Shown here in pieces: positions 33,040-40,648 of a DNA stretch of 41,723 nt; position 1 is the stretch's first letter, and every line of letters starts with the position of its first letter. Origin of the DNA: Acetobacteraceae bacterium (GTDB taxonomy: Bacteria > Pseudomonadota > Alphaproteobacteria > Acetobacterales > Acetobacteraceae); contig CANBNK010000034.1 of the NCBI GenBank assembly GCA_947371015.1, positions 1-41,723 on the forward strand, read 5' to 3'. The notes under the pieces were generated by a model. The model had not been told where the DNA came from. It did not search any database and saw only the letters and a program-made list of their open reading frames with translations. Both the position numbers and the translations under genes were made by a program.

Positions 33040-33641
33040 TGCGCTGGACCTGGCGCAACCTGGACAGCATCGGCGCCGCGCTGGGGGAGCATGTGCTGCT
33101 GGTGGGCGCGGCGCTGCTGCTGGCGGCGGCGGTGGCGCTGCCGCTGGGCGTGCTGGCGGCGCGGCGGCCGGTGCTGCGCGCGGCGGCGATGGGCGGTTCC
33201 GCCGTGCTGTACAGCGTGCCGACGCTGGCGCTGTTCGCGCTGCTGGTGCCGCTGCTCGGGTTGGGGTTTCGCGCTGCGCTGTTGGCGTTGGCCAGCTACG
33301 CCATGCCGGTGCTGCTGCGCGCTGTGGTGACCGGGCTGGAAGGCGTGGCGCCCGCGGTGCGGGACGCCGCCGACGGCATGGGCCTGACCGCCAGGCAGAA
33401 GCTGTGGCAGGTGGAGCTGCCCTTGGCGTTGCCATCCATGCTCGCGGGGCTGCGGGTGGCGGTGGCGACGCTGGTCTCGGCGGCGACGGTGGCGGCGTAT
33501 ATCGGCGGCGGCGGCTTGGGCGTGCTGATCCTGACCGGGCTGGACCAGGGCCATACCGAGAAGATTTTGGTGGGTGCCACGCTGGTCTGTGCGCTGGCGC
33601 TGGCGGCGGATGTCGCGCTGCGACGGATGCAGCGGGCATGA
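33039..33641 (+). CDS. Quaternary-amine ABC transporter permease 1 (OpuBB/OsmW-like)
   Basis: A 200-aa permease with about five transmembrane segments. The coupling motif is DAADGMGLTARQKLWQVELP, the EAA-like loop that contacts the ATPase. VPTLALFALLVPLLGLGF and YIGGGGLGVLILTGLDQG are family blocks. It starts at TGATG with the binding protein and overlaps the second permease by ATGA. It forms a heterodimer with the next gene product in the inner membrane. Confidence 0.9.
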   Translation: MRWTWRNLDSIGAALGEHVLLVGAALLLAAAVALPLGVLAARRPVLRAAAMGGSAVLYSVPTLALFALLVPLLGLGFRAALLALASYAMPVLLRAVVTGLEGVAPAVRDAADGMGLTARQKLWQVELPLALPSMLAGLRVAVATLVSAATVAAYIGGGGLGVLILTGLDQGHTEKILVGATLVCALALAADVALRRMQRA

Positions 33642-34255
33642 TCGGCTGGCTGCGCTCCAACCCCGATGTGTTCCTGGATGCGCTGGTGCAGCACCTGGCG
33701 CTCTCGGTCGTCGGGCTTGGCATCGGCGTGGCGCTGGCCTTGCCGGCGGCGCTGCTGCTGGCGCGGCGGCCGGTGCTGGCGGACTGGACCAGCGGTGGCG
33801 CTGGCGTGCTGCGGACGCTGCCCAGCCTGGCGGTGCTGGCGGCGTTGCTGCCGCTGTTGGGCGTGGGGTTCACGCCCAGCGTGGTCGCGCTGGCGCTGCT
33901 GGCGCTGCCACCGGTGCTGCTGCACGCGCTGGTGGGGCTGCGTGGCGCCGAGCCGGCTGCGGTGGAAGCGGCCCGTGGCATGGGGTTCTCGCCCTGGCAG
34001 TCCCTGTTGCAGGTGGAGGTGCCGCTGGCTTTGCCGCAGATCTTTGCCGGGTTGCGCACGGCGGCGGTGCAGGTGGTGAGCGGCGCCGCTCTGGCCACCT
34101 TCATCGGCGGTGGCGGGCTGGGCGACCTGGTCACGCAGGGCATGGCGCTGCTGGATACCGCGCAACTGCTGGTCGGCGGCATCGCCATCGCGCTGCTGGC
34201 CTTGGGCACGGAAGCCGGCTTCGGCTGGCTGCAACGAAGGGTGACGCCGGGATGA
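33638..34255 (+). CDS. Quaternary-amine ABC transporter permease 2 (OpuBB/OsmY-like)
   Basis: A 205-aa paralogue of the previous permease: EAARGMGFSPWQSLLQVEVP is the coupling loop and FIGGGGLGDLVTQGMALLD the conserved last helices. Two permease genes plus one ATPase and one receptor is the usual OsmVWXY/YehWXYZ arrangement. It is ATGA-coupled on both sides. Confidence 0.9.
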   Translation: MIGWLRSNPDVFLDALVQHLALSVVGLGIGVALALPAALLLARRPVLADWTSGGAGVLRTLPSLAVLAALLPLLGVGFTPSVVALALLALPPVLLHALVGLRGAEPAAVEAARGMGFSPWQSLLQVEVPLALPQIFAGLRTAAVQVVSGAALATFIGGGGLGDLVTQGMALLDTAQLLVGGIAIALLALGTEAGFGWLQRRVTPG

Positions 34256-35163
34256 TCGAGCTGCGCGGCGTGACCAAGGCCTGGCCCGGTGGCGCCGGCG
34301 TGCAGGCGCTGGACCTCACCGTGCCGGAGGGCACCTGCTGCGCGCTGATCGGCCCTTCCGGCTGCGGCAAGACCACCACGCTGCGCCTGGTGAACCGGCT
34401 GGTGGAGCCGGATGCCGGCAGCATCCGCATCGCCGGCCAGGACGCGCTGGCGCAGGACCCGGTGCAGCTGCGGCGCGGCATTGGCTACGTGATCCAGGAG
34501 GGCGGGCTGTTTCCGCATCGGCGTGTCGGCGCCAATGTCGCTGTTGTGCCGGCGCTGCTGGGCTGGGACGCCGCGCGGACGCGCGCGCGGGTGGAGGAGG
34601 TGCTGGCCCTGGTCGGGCTGGACCCGGCTGTGTATCGCGACCGCTGGCCGCACCAGCTTTCCGGCGGCGAGCGCCAGCGCGTCGGCGTGGCGCGGGCGCT
34701 GGCGGCGGACCCGCCGGTGTTGCTGCTGGATGAACCCTTCGGCGCGGTGGACCCGCTGCGCCGCGCCCAGTTGCAGGAGGAAGTGCTCGCCCTGCTGAAG
34801 CGCCTGCGCAAGACCGTGCTGCTGGTGACGCATGACGTGCAGGAGGCGGTGCGCCTGGGCGACAGCGTGGCGCTGATGCGGGCCGGCCGGCTGGTGCAGC
34901 ATGCGCCGCCGGCGGCGATGCTGGCGCGGCCCGCCGATGGCTTCGCCGCCGATTTCCTCGGTGCAGACCGGGCGCTGACCAGGCTCGGGCTGTTCCGCAT
35001 CAGCGACGCCGCGCGCGATGCCGCGACGGTGCCGGGCGAGGCGCTGCCGGAGGCGACGACGCTGCGCGACGCGCTCTCCGCCATGTTGGAGCGCGGTGTG
35101 CGGGCACTGCCGGTGACGGAGGGCGGTTCGCTGAGCCTTGAGGCGCTGCTCGCCAGCCGTTAG
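34252..35163 (+). CDS. Quaternary-amine ABC transporter ATP-binding protein (OpuBA/OsmV-like)
   Basis: A 303-aa ATPase with Walker A GPSGCGKTT (34-42), the Q-loop in VIQEGGLFPHRRV typical of the glycine betaine group, signature LSGGERQRV from residue 136, Walker B LLLDEP (D160, E161) and an H-loop in THDVQEA. A short C-terminal CBS-like region (after about residue 230) ends MLERGVRALPVTEGGSLSLE. Such domains sense ionic strength in OpuA, but here it is truncated to a single half, so regulation is doubtful. It ends the transporter operon 27 bp before the GMC gene. Confidence 0.92.
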   Translation: MIELRGVTKAWPGGAGVQALDLTVPEGTCCALIGPSGCGKTTTLRLVNRLVEPDAGSIRIAGQDALAQDPVQLRRGIGYVIQEGGLFPHRRVGANVAVVPALLGWDAARTRARVEEVLALVGLDPAVYRDRWPHQLSGGERQRVGVARALAADPPVLLLDEPFGAVDPLRRAQLQEEVLALLKRLRKTVLLVTHDVQEAVRLGDSVALMRAGRLVQHAPPAAMLARPADGFAADFLGADRALTRLGLFRISDAARDAATVPGEALPEATTLRDALSAMLERGVRALPVTEGGSLSLEALLASR

Positions 35164-35190
35164 CCTTCCGCCCAACCAGGGGGAAGCAGC

Positions 35191-36783
35191 ATGGCCGAGT
35201 ACGACTACATCATCGTCGGTGGCGGTTCGGCCGGCGCCACGCTGGCGGCACGACTGAGCGAGGATGCGCGGCTGCACGTGCTGCTGATCGAGGCGGGGCG
35301 GGCGACACATCCGGTGTCTCGGTTGCCGGTCAGCTTCGGCCTGCTGATCCACAACGCCGCGGCGAACTGGCTGTACAAGTCGGACCCCGAAAAGCAGACC
35401 GCGATGCGCGAGATACCCGTGCCGCGCGGCAAGCTGCTGGGCGGCTCCTCCGCCATCAACGGCCTGGTCTATGTGCGCGGTCAGCCGCAGGACTACGACA
35501 CCTGGGCGCAGATGGGCTGCCGTGGCTGGGGCTGGGACCAGGTGGCGCCGCTGTTCCGCCGCATGGAGAGCTATGAGGGCGCGCAGAGCGGCGAGCGCGG
35601 TGAGGACGGCCCGCTGCGCGTGAGCGAGGTGCCCGACCAGAACCCGCTCTACGACGCGATCAAGCAGGCCGCCGTCGCGGCGGGCTACAAGATCAACCCC
35701 GACTACAATGCGCCGGACCAGGATGGCATCGCCACCACGCAGACCACAATCAGCCGCGGTCGGCGGCAATCCACCTACGAAGCCTATCTGAAGCCGGCGC
35801 TGAAGCGCCCCAACCTGCACATCGTGACGGAAGCGCAGACCCAGCGCGTGCTGCTGGAAGGCAAGCGCTGCGTGGGGGTGGAATACATTCGCCGTGGCGA
35901 GAAGGTGCAGGTTCGCGCGGGCCGTGAAGTGGTGCTCTGTGCCGGCGGTGTGGCCAGCCCGCAGCTGCTGGAACTCAGCGGCATCGGCCGCGCCGACGTG
36001 CTGATGGACCATGGCATCCAGGTGCTGCACGAGCTGCCGGCGGTGGGCGAGAACTTCCGCGACCACATCAACGTTCGCATCCAGTGGCGCATCACCGACC
36101 GCAGCGTGTCCTACAACCACATGGCGCGTGGCTGGCGCATGGGCGGGGAGGTGTTCAAGTACATCACCAAGGGCACCGGCTTCCTCAGCCTGCCCTCCGC
36201 GCCGCTCGTCGCCTTCCTGAAGACGCGGCCAGAGATGGAGACGCCGGACGTACAGATGCACCTGGTGCCCTATGCGGTGAAGAACCCCAAGCTGCGGCAG
36301 TTGCACGACTTTCCGGCCATGACGGTCAGCTGCTACCAGCTGCGCCCGGAAAGCCTCGGCAGCATCCATATCCGCAGCCGCGACGCGCGGGTGCAGCCGG
36401 CCATCCGCTTCAACTTCCTGGGCGACCGCACCGACCAGCTGGCGATGAGCGAGGGGTTCCGCATGATGCGCCGCATCGTGGAGGCGCCGCCGCTGGATGC
36501 CTTCCGTGGCGAGGAATACTCGCCAGGCAAGGAGATTGCGAGCGAGGAGCAGATCCTCGGCTACATCCGCGCCAACAGCGAGACCGCGTACCACCCGATC
36601 GGCACTTGCCGCATGGGCCAGGGGCCGAACAGCGTGGTGGATGACCAGCTTCGGGTACATGGCATCAGCGGGCTGCGGGTGGCGGATGCTTCTATTTTTC
36701 CGACCATGCCGTCCGGCAACACCAATGCGCCGTCCATCATGGTTGGCGAGAAATGCGCCGAGTTGCTGCGGGCTGCGGCATGA
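35191..36783 (+). CDS. GMC-family oxidoreductase, choline dehydrogenase-like
   Basis: A 530-aa FAD enzyme. The ADP-binding motif is GGGSAG (10-15), GMC signature 1 is VPRGKLLGGSSAINGLVYVR (78-97), and signature 2 is near AGGVASPQLLELSGIG (251-266). The catalytic His is H468 in YHPIGTCRMG, and N510/N512 fall in PSGNTNAPS. Length matches BetA-like dehydrogenases. It follows a quaternary-amine importer, so choline or a similar alcohol is a good guess, but other GMC alcohol dehydrogenases look the same. RBS GGGGGAAG is well placed. It overlaps the GST gene by ATGA. Confidence 0.9.
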   Translation: MAEYDYIIVGGGSAGATLAARLSEDARLHVLLIEAGRATHPVSRLPVSFGLLIHNAAANWLYKSDPEKQTAMREIPVPRGKLLGGSSAINGLVYVRGQPQDYDTWAQMGCRGWGWDQVAPLFRRMESYEGAQSGERGEDGPLRVSEVPDQNPLYDAIKQAAVAAGYKINPDYNAPDQDGIATTQTTISRGRRQSTYEAYLKPALKRPNLHIVTEAQTQRVLLEGKRCVGVEYIRRGEKVQVRAGREVVLCAGGVASPQLLELSGIGRADVLMDHGIQVLHELPAVGENFRDHINVRIQWRITDRSVSYNHMARGWRMGGEVFKYITKGTGFLSLPSAPLVAFLKTRPEMETPDVQMHLVPYAVKNPKLRQLHDFPAMTVSCYQLRPESLGSIHIRSRDARVQPAIRFNFLGDRTDQLAMSEGFRMMRRIVEAPPLDAFRGEEYSPGKEIASEEQILGYIRANSETAYHPIGTCRMGQGPNSVVDDQLRVHGISGLRVADASIFPTMPSGNTNAPSIMVGEKCAELLRAAA

Positions 36784-37418
36784 GCGACGACCGGCTGACC
36801 TTGTATGGCAGCTTCACCAGCTCCAGTAGCTACAAGCCGATGCTGTACCTGGCGCTATCAGGGCTGCCGTTCAGCTTCCGCACCGTGAACCTGAAGAATG
36901 GCGTGCAGAAGCAGCCGGAATACCTGGCCATCAACCGCTACGGCCAGGTGCCGGCGCTGCGCCATCGCGGCCTCACCGTCGTGCAGTCCAACGTGGTGCT
37001 GGACTACCTGGCGCGCACCACGGGCCATTTTGCGGGTGCCACCGAGCAGGAGCAGTGGACCGCGCGCGAGTGGCTTTCATGGGAAGCCGACAACATCACC
37101 AATGTCGCGAAGGTGCGGCACTACAGCCGCTTCCGCGCAGTGGACCCGGCGGTGATGGACTACTTCCGGCCGCTGGCGGAAGCCGCCATCGGCTTTGTCG
37201 ACCGTAGCCTGCAAGGCCGCGACTGGCTGGTCGGCAGCGGTCCCACCATCGCCGATATCGGCTGCTGGGGCCGCATGGTGTTCATGGCCGGAGGCGGGCT
37301 GGACATCACCCGCTGGCCGAACGTGCAGGCCTGGAGCGAGCGACTGAAGGCGATGCCCGGCTTCGCGCTTCCCTACGACCTGATCCCGAAGCGCGACACC
37401 GAGTTCAATCCGGCTTGA
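36780..37418 (+). CDS. Glutathione S-transferase family protein
   Basis: A 212-aa protein with an N-terminal thioredoxin-like domain (LTLYGSFTSSSSYKPMLYLA, with NRYGQVPALRHRGLTVVQSN as the conserved VPAL...QSN glutathione-binding block). An all-helical C-terminal domain follows (GSGPTIADIGCWGRM). It is ATGA-coupled to the GMC oxidoreductase and ends with a 14-bp overlap with the convergent TTT receptor gene. A role in isomerising or detoxifying a product of the oxidoreductase is possible but not shown. Confidence 0.88.
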   Translation: MSDDRLTLYGSFTSSSSYKPMLYLALSGLPFSFRTVNLKNGVQKQPEYLAINRYGQVPALRHRGLTVVQSNVVLDYLARTTGHFAGATEQEQWTAREWLSWEADNITNVAKVRHYSRFRAVDPAVMDYFRPLAEAAIGFVDRSLQGRDWLVGSGPTIADIGCWGRMVFMAGGGLDITRWPNVQAWSERLKAMPGFALPYDLIPKRDTEFNPA

Positions 37419-38364
37419 TGCCCACGGTCCGCACCACCTCGGTCCAGGTGGCGATCTCGGCGCGTAGGCGGGTCATGACAGCCTCGCCCGAGGTATAGGC
37501 GACGAAGGTGCCGGCTTCCTCGGCGCGGCGCTTGATGTCGGGCAGTGCCAGCACCGCCTGCAGGTCGGCGTTCAGCCTGGCCAAAATCGGCTCCGGCGTA
37601 CGCGCCGGGGCGTAGAGCCCGTACCAGACGTTCAGCGGCACGTCGTGCAGCCCGGCCTCGTTCAGCGAGGGTGTATCCGGCAGCGCGGGGTGGCGCTGCT
37701 GGCCGGTGGTGGCAATGGCGCGCAGCTTGCCCTCGCGGATGAAGGGCAGGATCGGCGGCGGACTGTTCATGTAGAACTGCACGCGGCCGGCCAGCAGGTC
37801 GGCGATGGTCTCGCCGGTGCCCCGGTACGGGATGTGCACCAGGTCGATGCCGGTGCGCAGCTTCAGCAACTCGGTGCCCAGGTGGTGCATGCTGCCATTG
37901 CCGCCGCTGGCGTAGTTCAGCTGGCCGGGGCGGGCTTTTACGTAGGCGATGAACTCCGGCAGCGTCCGCACCGGCACGGTCGGGTGCACGGTGATGACCT
38001 GCGAGGTATCGGTCAGCTGGCCGATGGCGGCGAAGTCCACCACGGGGTCCAACTCCGCCGTGCCCATGACCGCGGGGTGGCCGGTCATGGCGCCGGAATA
38101 GCCGACCATCAGCATATGGCCATCCGGCCGCGCCCGCTTGGTGGCGAGCATGCCGACCAGGTTGCCGGCGCCGGGGCGGTTCTCCACCACCACCGGCACG
38201 CCCAGGCGCTGGCTGAGTGGTTCGCTGATCAGCCGGGCGGAGAAATCCGTGCCGCCACCGGCCGGAGAGGGCACGATGATGGTGACGGTACGGTCCGGCT
38301 GCCAGCGCGGCTGCGCCAACGCCGGCGTGGCGAGCAGTGTCCCCAGCAGGCCCCGGCGCTTCAC
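37405..38364 (-). CDS. Tripartite tricarboxylate transporter-type (Bug) substrate-binding protein 3
   Basis: A 319-aa receptor with signal MKRRGLLGTLLATPALAQ, then RTVTIIVPSPAGGGTDFSAR, VVVENRPGAGNLVGML and LPDTPSLNEAGLHDVPLNVW. It is coupled by ATGA (38361-38364) to the upstream SDR gene, so the dehydrogenase and receptor probably act on the same compound. It is the third complete receptor of this family in the window, and still no TctA/TctB partner is seen. Confidence 0.9.
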   Translation of the reverse strand: MKRRGLLGTLLATPALAQPRWQPDRTVTIIVPSPAGGGTDFSARLISEPLSQRLGVPVVVENRPGAGNLVGMLATKRARPDGHMLMVGYSGAMTGHPAVMGTAELDPVVDFAAIGQLTDTSQVITVHPTVPVRTLPEFIAYVKARPGQLNYASGGNGSMHHLGTELLKLRTGIDLVHIPYRGTGETIADLLAGRVQFYMNSPPPILPFIREGKLRAIATTGQQRHPALPDTPSLNEAGLHDVPLNVWYGLYAPARTPEPILARLNADLQAVLALPDIKRRAEEAGTFVAYTSGEAVMTRLRAEIATWTEVVRTVGIKPD

Positions 38365-39164
38365 GTGCTGCCCTTCGCGGAAAGCCCGCCATCGACGATG
38401 ATCTCGGTGCCGTTGACGTAGTGGCCTTCGTCGCTGACCAGGTACAGCACGGCGTGGGCAATGTCCCAGCCGGTGCCCATCTTGCCCGTGGGCACCATGG
38501 CGTCGCGCTTGGCCACCAGCGTCTCGGCGTCGTTGCTGCCCAACTGGCGCAGCAGGCGCACTTCGACGAGTGGCGTGTTCATCAGCCCCGGCACCACCGT
38601 GTTGCAGCGAATGCCGTGCTTGGCATAGGCCATGGCGACGGACTTGCTGAAGGCGATGACGCCGGCCTTGCTGGCGCTATAGGCCACATGGGTGCGCTCA
38701 CTGCCCATGCGCAGCCCGGCGATACTGCTCAGGTTCACGATGGCGCCGGCGCCTTGCGCCTGCATCACCGGCAGCACGTATTTGCAGCCCAGGAACGGGG
38801 TCTTCAGGTTGAAGTCGATCTGCCGGTCCCACAGCTCCTCGGCCATGGTCACCGGGCTGCCCGGCGCGCTGCCGCCGACATTGTTCACCAGAATGTCGAT
38901 GCGGCCGAACTTGGCCAGGCATTCAGCCACCATGGCTTCCACCGCGGTGGCGTCCAGCATGTCGCAGAGCTGGCCGACCGCGGTGTTGCCTTCCTCGGCG
39001 ATGGTGCGTCGGGTTTCCTCCAGCGCCTCGGCGTTGATGTCGGTGATGAAGACGCTGGCGCCCTGGCGCGCCAGCAGCACCGCCGTCGCCCGGCCATTGC
39101 CCCAGCCCGGGCCGACCGAACCGGCGCCGGTGACGATTGCGACCTTGCCATCCAACCTGAACAT
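38361..39164 (-). CDS. SDR-family NAD(P)-dependent oxidoreductase
   Basis: A 267-aa classical short-chain dehydrogenase. The cofactor motif is extended (TGAGSVGPGWGNG, 12-24), the acidic D42 at the end of the second strand (FITDIN) suggests NAD(H), and NNVGG (94-98) and the catalytic triad S147, Y162, K166 in HVAYSASKAG are present. The ATG at 39164 with GGGGGAAC upstream is preferred over the ATG at 39194. It starts the unit with TTT receptor 3. Repeated TGGTGCAA boxes lie in its upstream region. The substrate is unknown. Confidence 0.9.
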   Translation of the reverse strand: MFRLDGKVAIVTGAGSVGPGWGNGRATAVLLARQGASVFITDINAEALEETRRTIAEEGNTAVGQLCDMLDATAVEAMVAECLAKFGRIDILVNNVGGSAPGSPVTMAEELWDRQIDFNLKTPFLGCKYVLPVMQAQGAGAIVNLSSIAGLRMGSERTHVAYSASKAGVIAFSKSVAMAYAKHGIRCNTVVPGLMNTPLVEVRLLRQLGSNDAETLVAKRDAMVPTGKMGTGWDIAHAVLYLVSDEGHYVNGTEIIVDGGLSAKGST

Positions 39165-39185
39165 GGCGCGTTCCCCCGTTTGCTT

Positions 39186-39302
39186 CTGGTGCAAGGGCTA
39201 GCAGGGCAAAAAGCCGAGGTCGAGGGGCGGGAAACACCAGGCTGTCTGGTGCAATCGCCCGGACGCCGGGAAGTGCGTGGTAAAGCCTAGTGTCTTGCAC
39301 CA
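39186..39302. promoter_or_regulatory. TGGTGCAA boxes upstream of the SDR gene, candidate operators
   Basis: CTGGTGCAA occurs at 39186-39194 and 39246-39254, and its inverse TTGCACCA at 39295-39302. CACCAG (39235-39240) and CTGGTG (39246-39251) form a palindrome with a 5-bp spacer. Box 1 is about 22 bp from the start codon. The pattern suits a dimeric regulator of the SDR-TTT unit. Confidence 0.35.
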
Positions 39303-39424
39303 ACCCGCAGTGCGCAATGGCTTCCATGCCCGATGCATTTATCAGCCCGCAAGAAAAGAAGTCTACTGAAAATGTACTAAATTCTCCATGAAAGGTGAGT
39401 AAACTCGTGCCGGCATTCTATTTT

Positions 39425-40210
39425 TTAGCTTGGTAGGGTGGCAGGCTCTTCGAGAATGTCAGGGTCCAATGCCGTGATCAAGTCCAGTAATGTCGGGTAT
39501 TTATCGCGGAGCATTTTCGCAGCCTTGTAAAGTTTCTTCATTTGATCATCAGGCACATATAGATTTTTTGTGCCCGAACCAAAAATTTTCCATTGATCAC
39601 TGAATCCTTGGAGAGTGCCTTCCTGACCTTCCATTCGTAATAACATGAAGTACTCCACCAAGTGATAGTCGGTCGAAATCGGCAAGATAGTCACATTTGG
39701 GATATGCTGAAGCCGCGATGCCTGTTTCCAGTCCAGGCTATGATTTCGTCCGACTACAATAATCGAACGAAAATCCACATTGGCCGCTGTTCTAGGCAAA
39801 TCTAAAAGCAGTGGGACTAGATCTCCATGAGTCTCCAAGTAAAATTTCGTCTTTTCATTTTTTTCCGCTCCACTAATCATTCGACGATAGATGGAGTTTT
39901 GCATGCGTCGGGGCTCAGGCGGCCAAATTTTCGACGGAGGGCTAAAAGCGAGCATCCGCACCGGCTTTGGCGCGGCAAGGCGCGCAAGGGCCGCCGCAAT
40001 CCGGAACGCGGCGAAACCGCCACCACTGGAGCCAACCATGATGATTTGGCGGGCTTCCGATAACTGCGGTACGCTGGAAAGCAACGCCTCGGCGATTTCG
40101 ACCTCTCCCATCTGCCATGTCGACAAGCTGGCGAGTTGCATCGTCAACACAGGTGCCCGAATATTGTATGACTGGGTAAATCGTTTGGCAAAATCCGCCC
40201 CTATGAACAC
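39425..40210 (-). CDS. Alpha/beta-hydrolase-like protein, low-GC, frameshifted N-terminus
   Basis: The frame begins with GTG at 40210 (261 aa) but is open to a TAA at 40220-40222. The nucleophile elbow is IIMVGSSGGGFAAFRI with S62, and a late DYHLVEYF could carry the catalytic His. RSIIVVGRNHSLDWKQASRL may place the acid. Upstream, a 43-codon frame with a strong AAGGAG RBS (40201-40332) reads SIKLPDNSEDKK and then shifts by one base in an A6T5 run into this frame, which continues IFVFIGADFAKRF, a normal first strand. So the gene is probably one protein of about 304 aa with an indel. GC content is much lower than in flanking genes, suggesting transfer. Substrate unknown. Confidence 0.6.
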   Translation of the reverse strand: MFIGADFAKRFTQSYNIRAPVLTMQLASLSTWQMGEVEIAEALLSSVPQLSEARQIIMVGSSGGGFAAFRIAAALARLAAPKPVRMLAFSPPSKIWPPEPRRMQNSIYRRMISGAEKNEKTKFYLETHGDLVPLLLDLPRTAANVDFRSIIVVGRNHSLDWKQASRLQHIPNVTILPISTDYHLVEYFMLLRMEGQEGTLQGFSDQWKIFGSGTKNLYVPDDQMKKLYKAAKMLRDKYPTLLDLITALDPDILEEPATLPS

Positions 40211-40332
40211 AAAAATTTTTTATCTTCGCTGTTATCTGGCAATTTTATGCTAGCTTTGTATTGCCCTATATTAATTTTTTTGAACTCTTTCTGATTTTTG
40301 CCTAAATCACAAGCATCATCTGAAGTTTTCAT
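40201..40332 (-). CDS. N-terminal part of the hydrolase-like gene in a shifted frame, 43 codons
   Basis: ATG 40332 follows AAGGAG by 6 nt, the best RBS in the patch. The product reads MKTSDDACDLGKNQKEFKK, then INIGQYKASIKLPDNSEDKK, and ends FLCS at TAG 40201. The frame departs from the hydrolase frame in the A/T run at 40211-40221. One extra base in that run would join the two. Alternatively this is a short leader peptide overlapping a GTG-started gene, but no known small family matches. Confidence 0.5.
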   Translation of the reverse strand: MKTSDDACDLGKNQKEFKKINIGQYKASIKLPDNSEDKKFLCS

Positions 40333-40454
40333 AATGATCTCCTTGATTGAGTACACAAATATCTGAAATAGAGAAATAATAAACTGCTAAAAAAAGGTCA
40401 ATACGCATTTATACTTAGTGGTTTGGAATTGGCTCCAAAAATTAGACTTACCCA
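40333..40454. other. AT-rich promoter-like region of the hydrolase gene
   Basis: This non-coding stretch is markedly AT-rich. Reading on the minus strand, TTGACC followed about 17 bp later by TATTTC is the only box pair I can see, and it is weak. No gene is visible on either strand. Confidence 0.3.
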
Positions 40455-40474
40455 CCGCTGCCGCCCGGCAGCGG
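40455..40474. repeat. Perfect 20-bp hairpin at the edge of the AT-rich patch
   Basis: CCGCTGCCG (40455-40463), CC, CGGCAGCGG (40466-40474): a 9-bp perfect stem. It lies where the AT-rich patch changes to GC-rich host-like sequence, so it may mark an insertion junction or serve as a terminator. Confidence 0.45.
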
Positions 40475-40499
40475 TTGAGCCGTTATCATTGTGCAGGCA

Positions 40500-40638
40500 T
40501 GCCGACCCAACGATCCGGGCGCTCAATCGTGGGTATCAGGCCGCTTGTGGCGCGCCGGCGGTTTTGGTGGAACAGATGCGCAGAGACCGCGAACGCTGGG
40601 GGCCGGTTGTCCGTACCCTGCAGCTGACCGCGCAGTAG
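40500..40638 (+). pseudogene. C-terminal remnant of a TTT-type (Bug) substrate-binding protein
   Basis: The frame ending at TAG 40638 reads RALNRGYQAACGAPAVLVEQ, then MRRDRERWGPVVRTLQLTAQ. The last 20-25 residues match the usual Bug-family end (a region of the type E/R-x-x-R-W-x-P-V-V). No signal peptide, GFPPGG or ENRPGA block precedes it; upstream is AT-rich foreign DNA. So only the 3' end of a receptor gene seems to remain. Its stop overlaps the AGGAGG RBS of the cupin-like gene, as if they were once one operon. Confidence 0.5.
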
Positions 40639-40648
40639 GAGGCAGGCG

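Noticed and set aside
31990-36660. A 1556-codon antisense frame across the osmoprotectant operon and GMC gene
   Set aside because: Shadow of six real genes on the plus strand; composition is repetitive and domain-free.
40205-40225. A classical -1 programmed frameshift site in the hydrolase gene
   Set aside because: The A6T5 run does not give a clean X XXY YYZ heptamer in the zero frame, so a simple indel is the more cautious reading, although slippage is not excluded.
40423-40499. Start of the plus-strand frame that ends in the receptor remnant
   Set aside because: This part lies in AT-rich and palindromic DNA and does not resemble the receptor family; only the later part is kept as a remnant.
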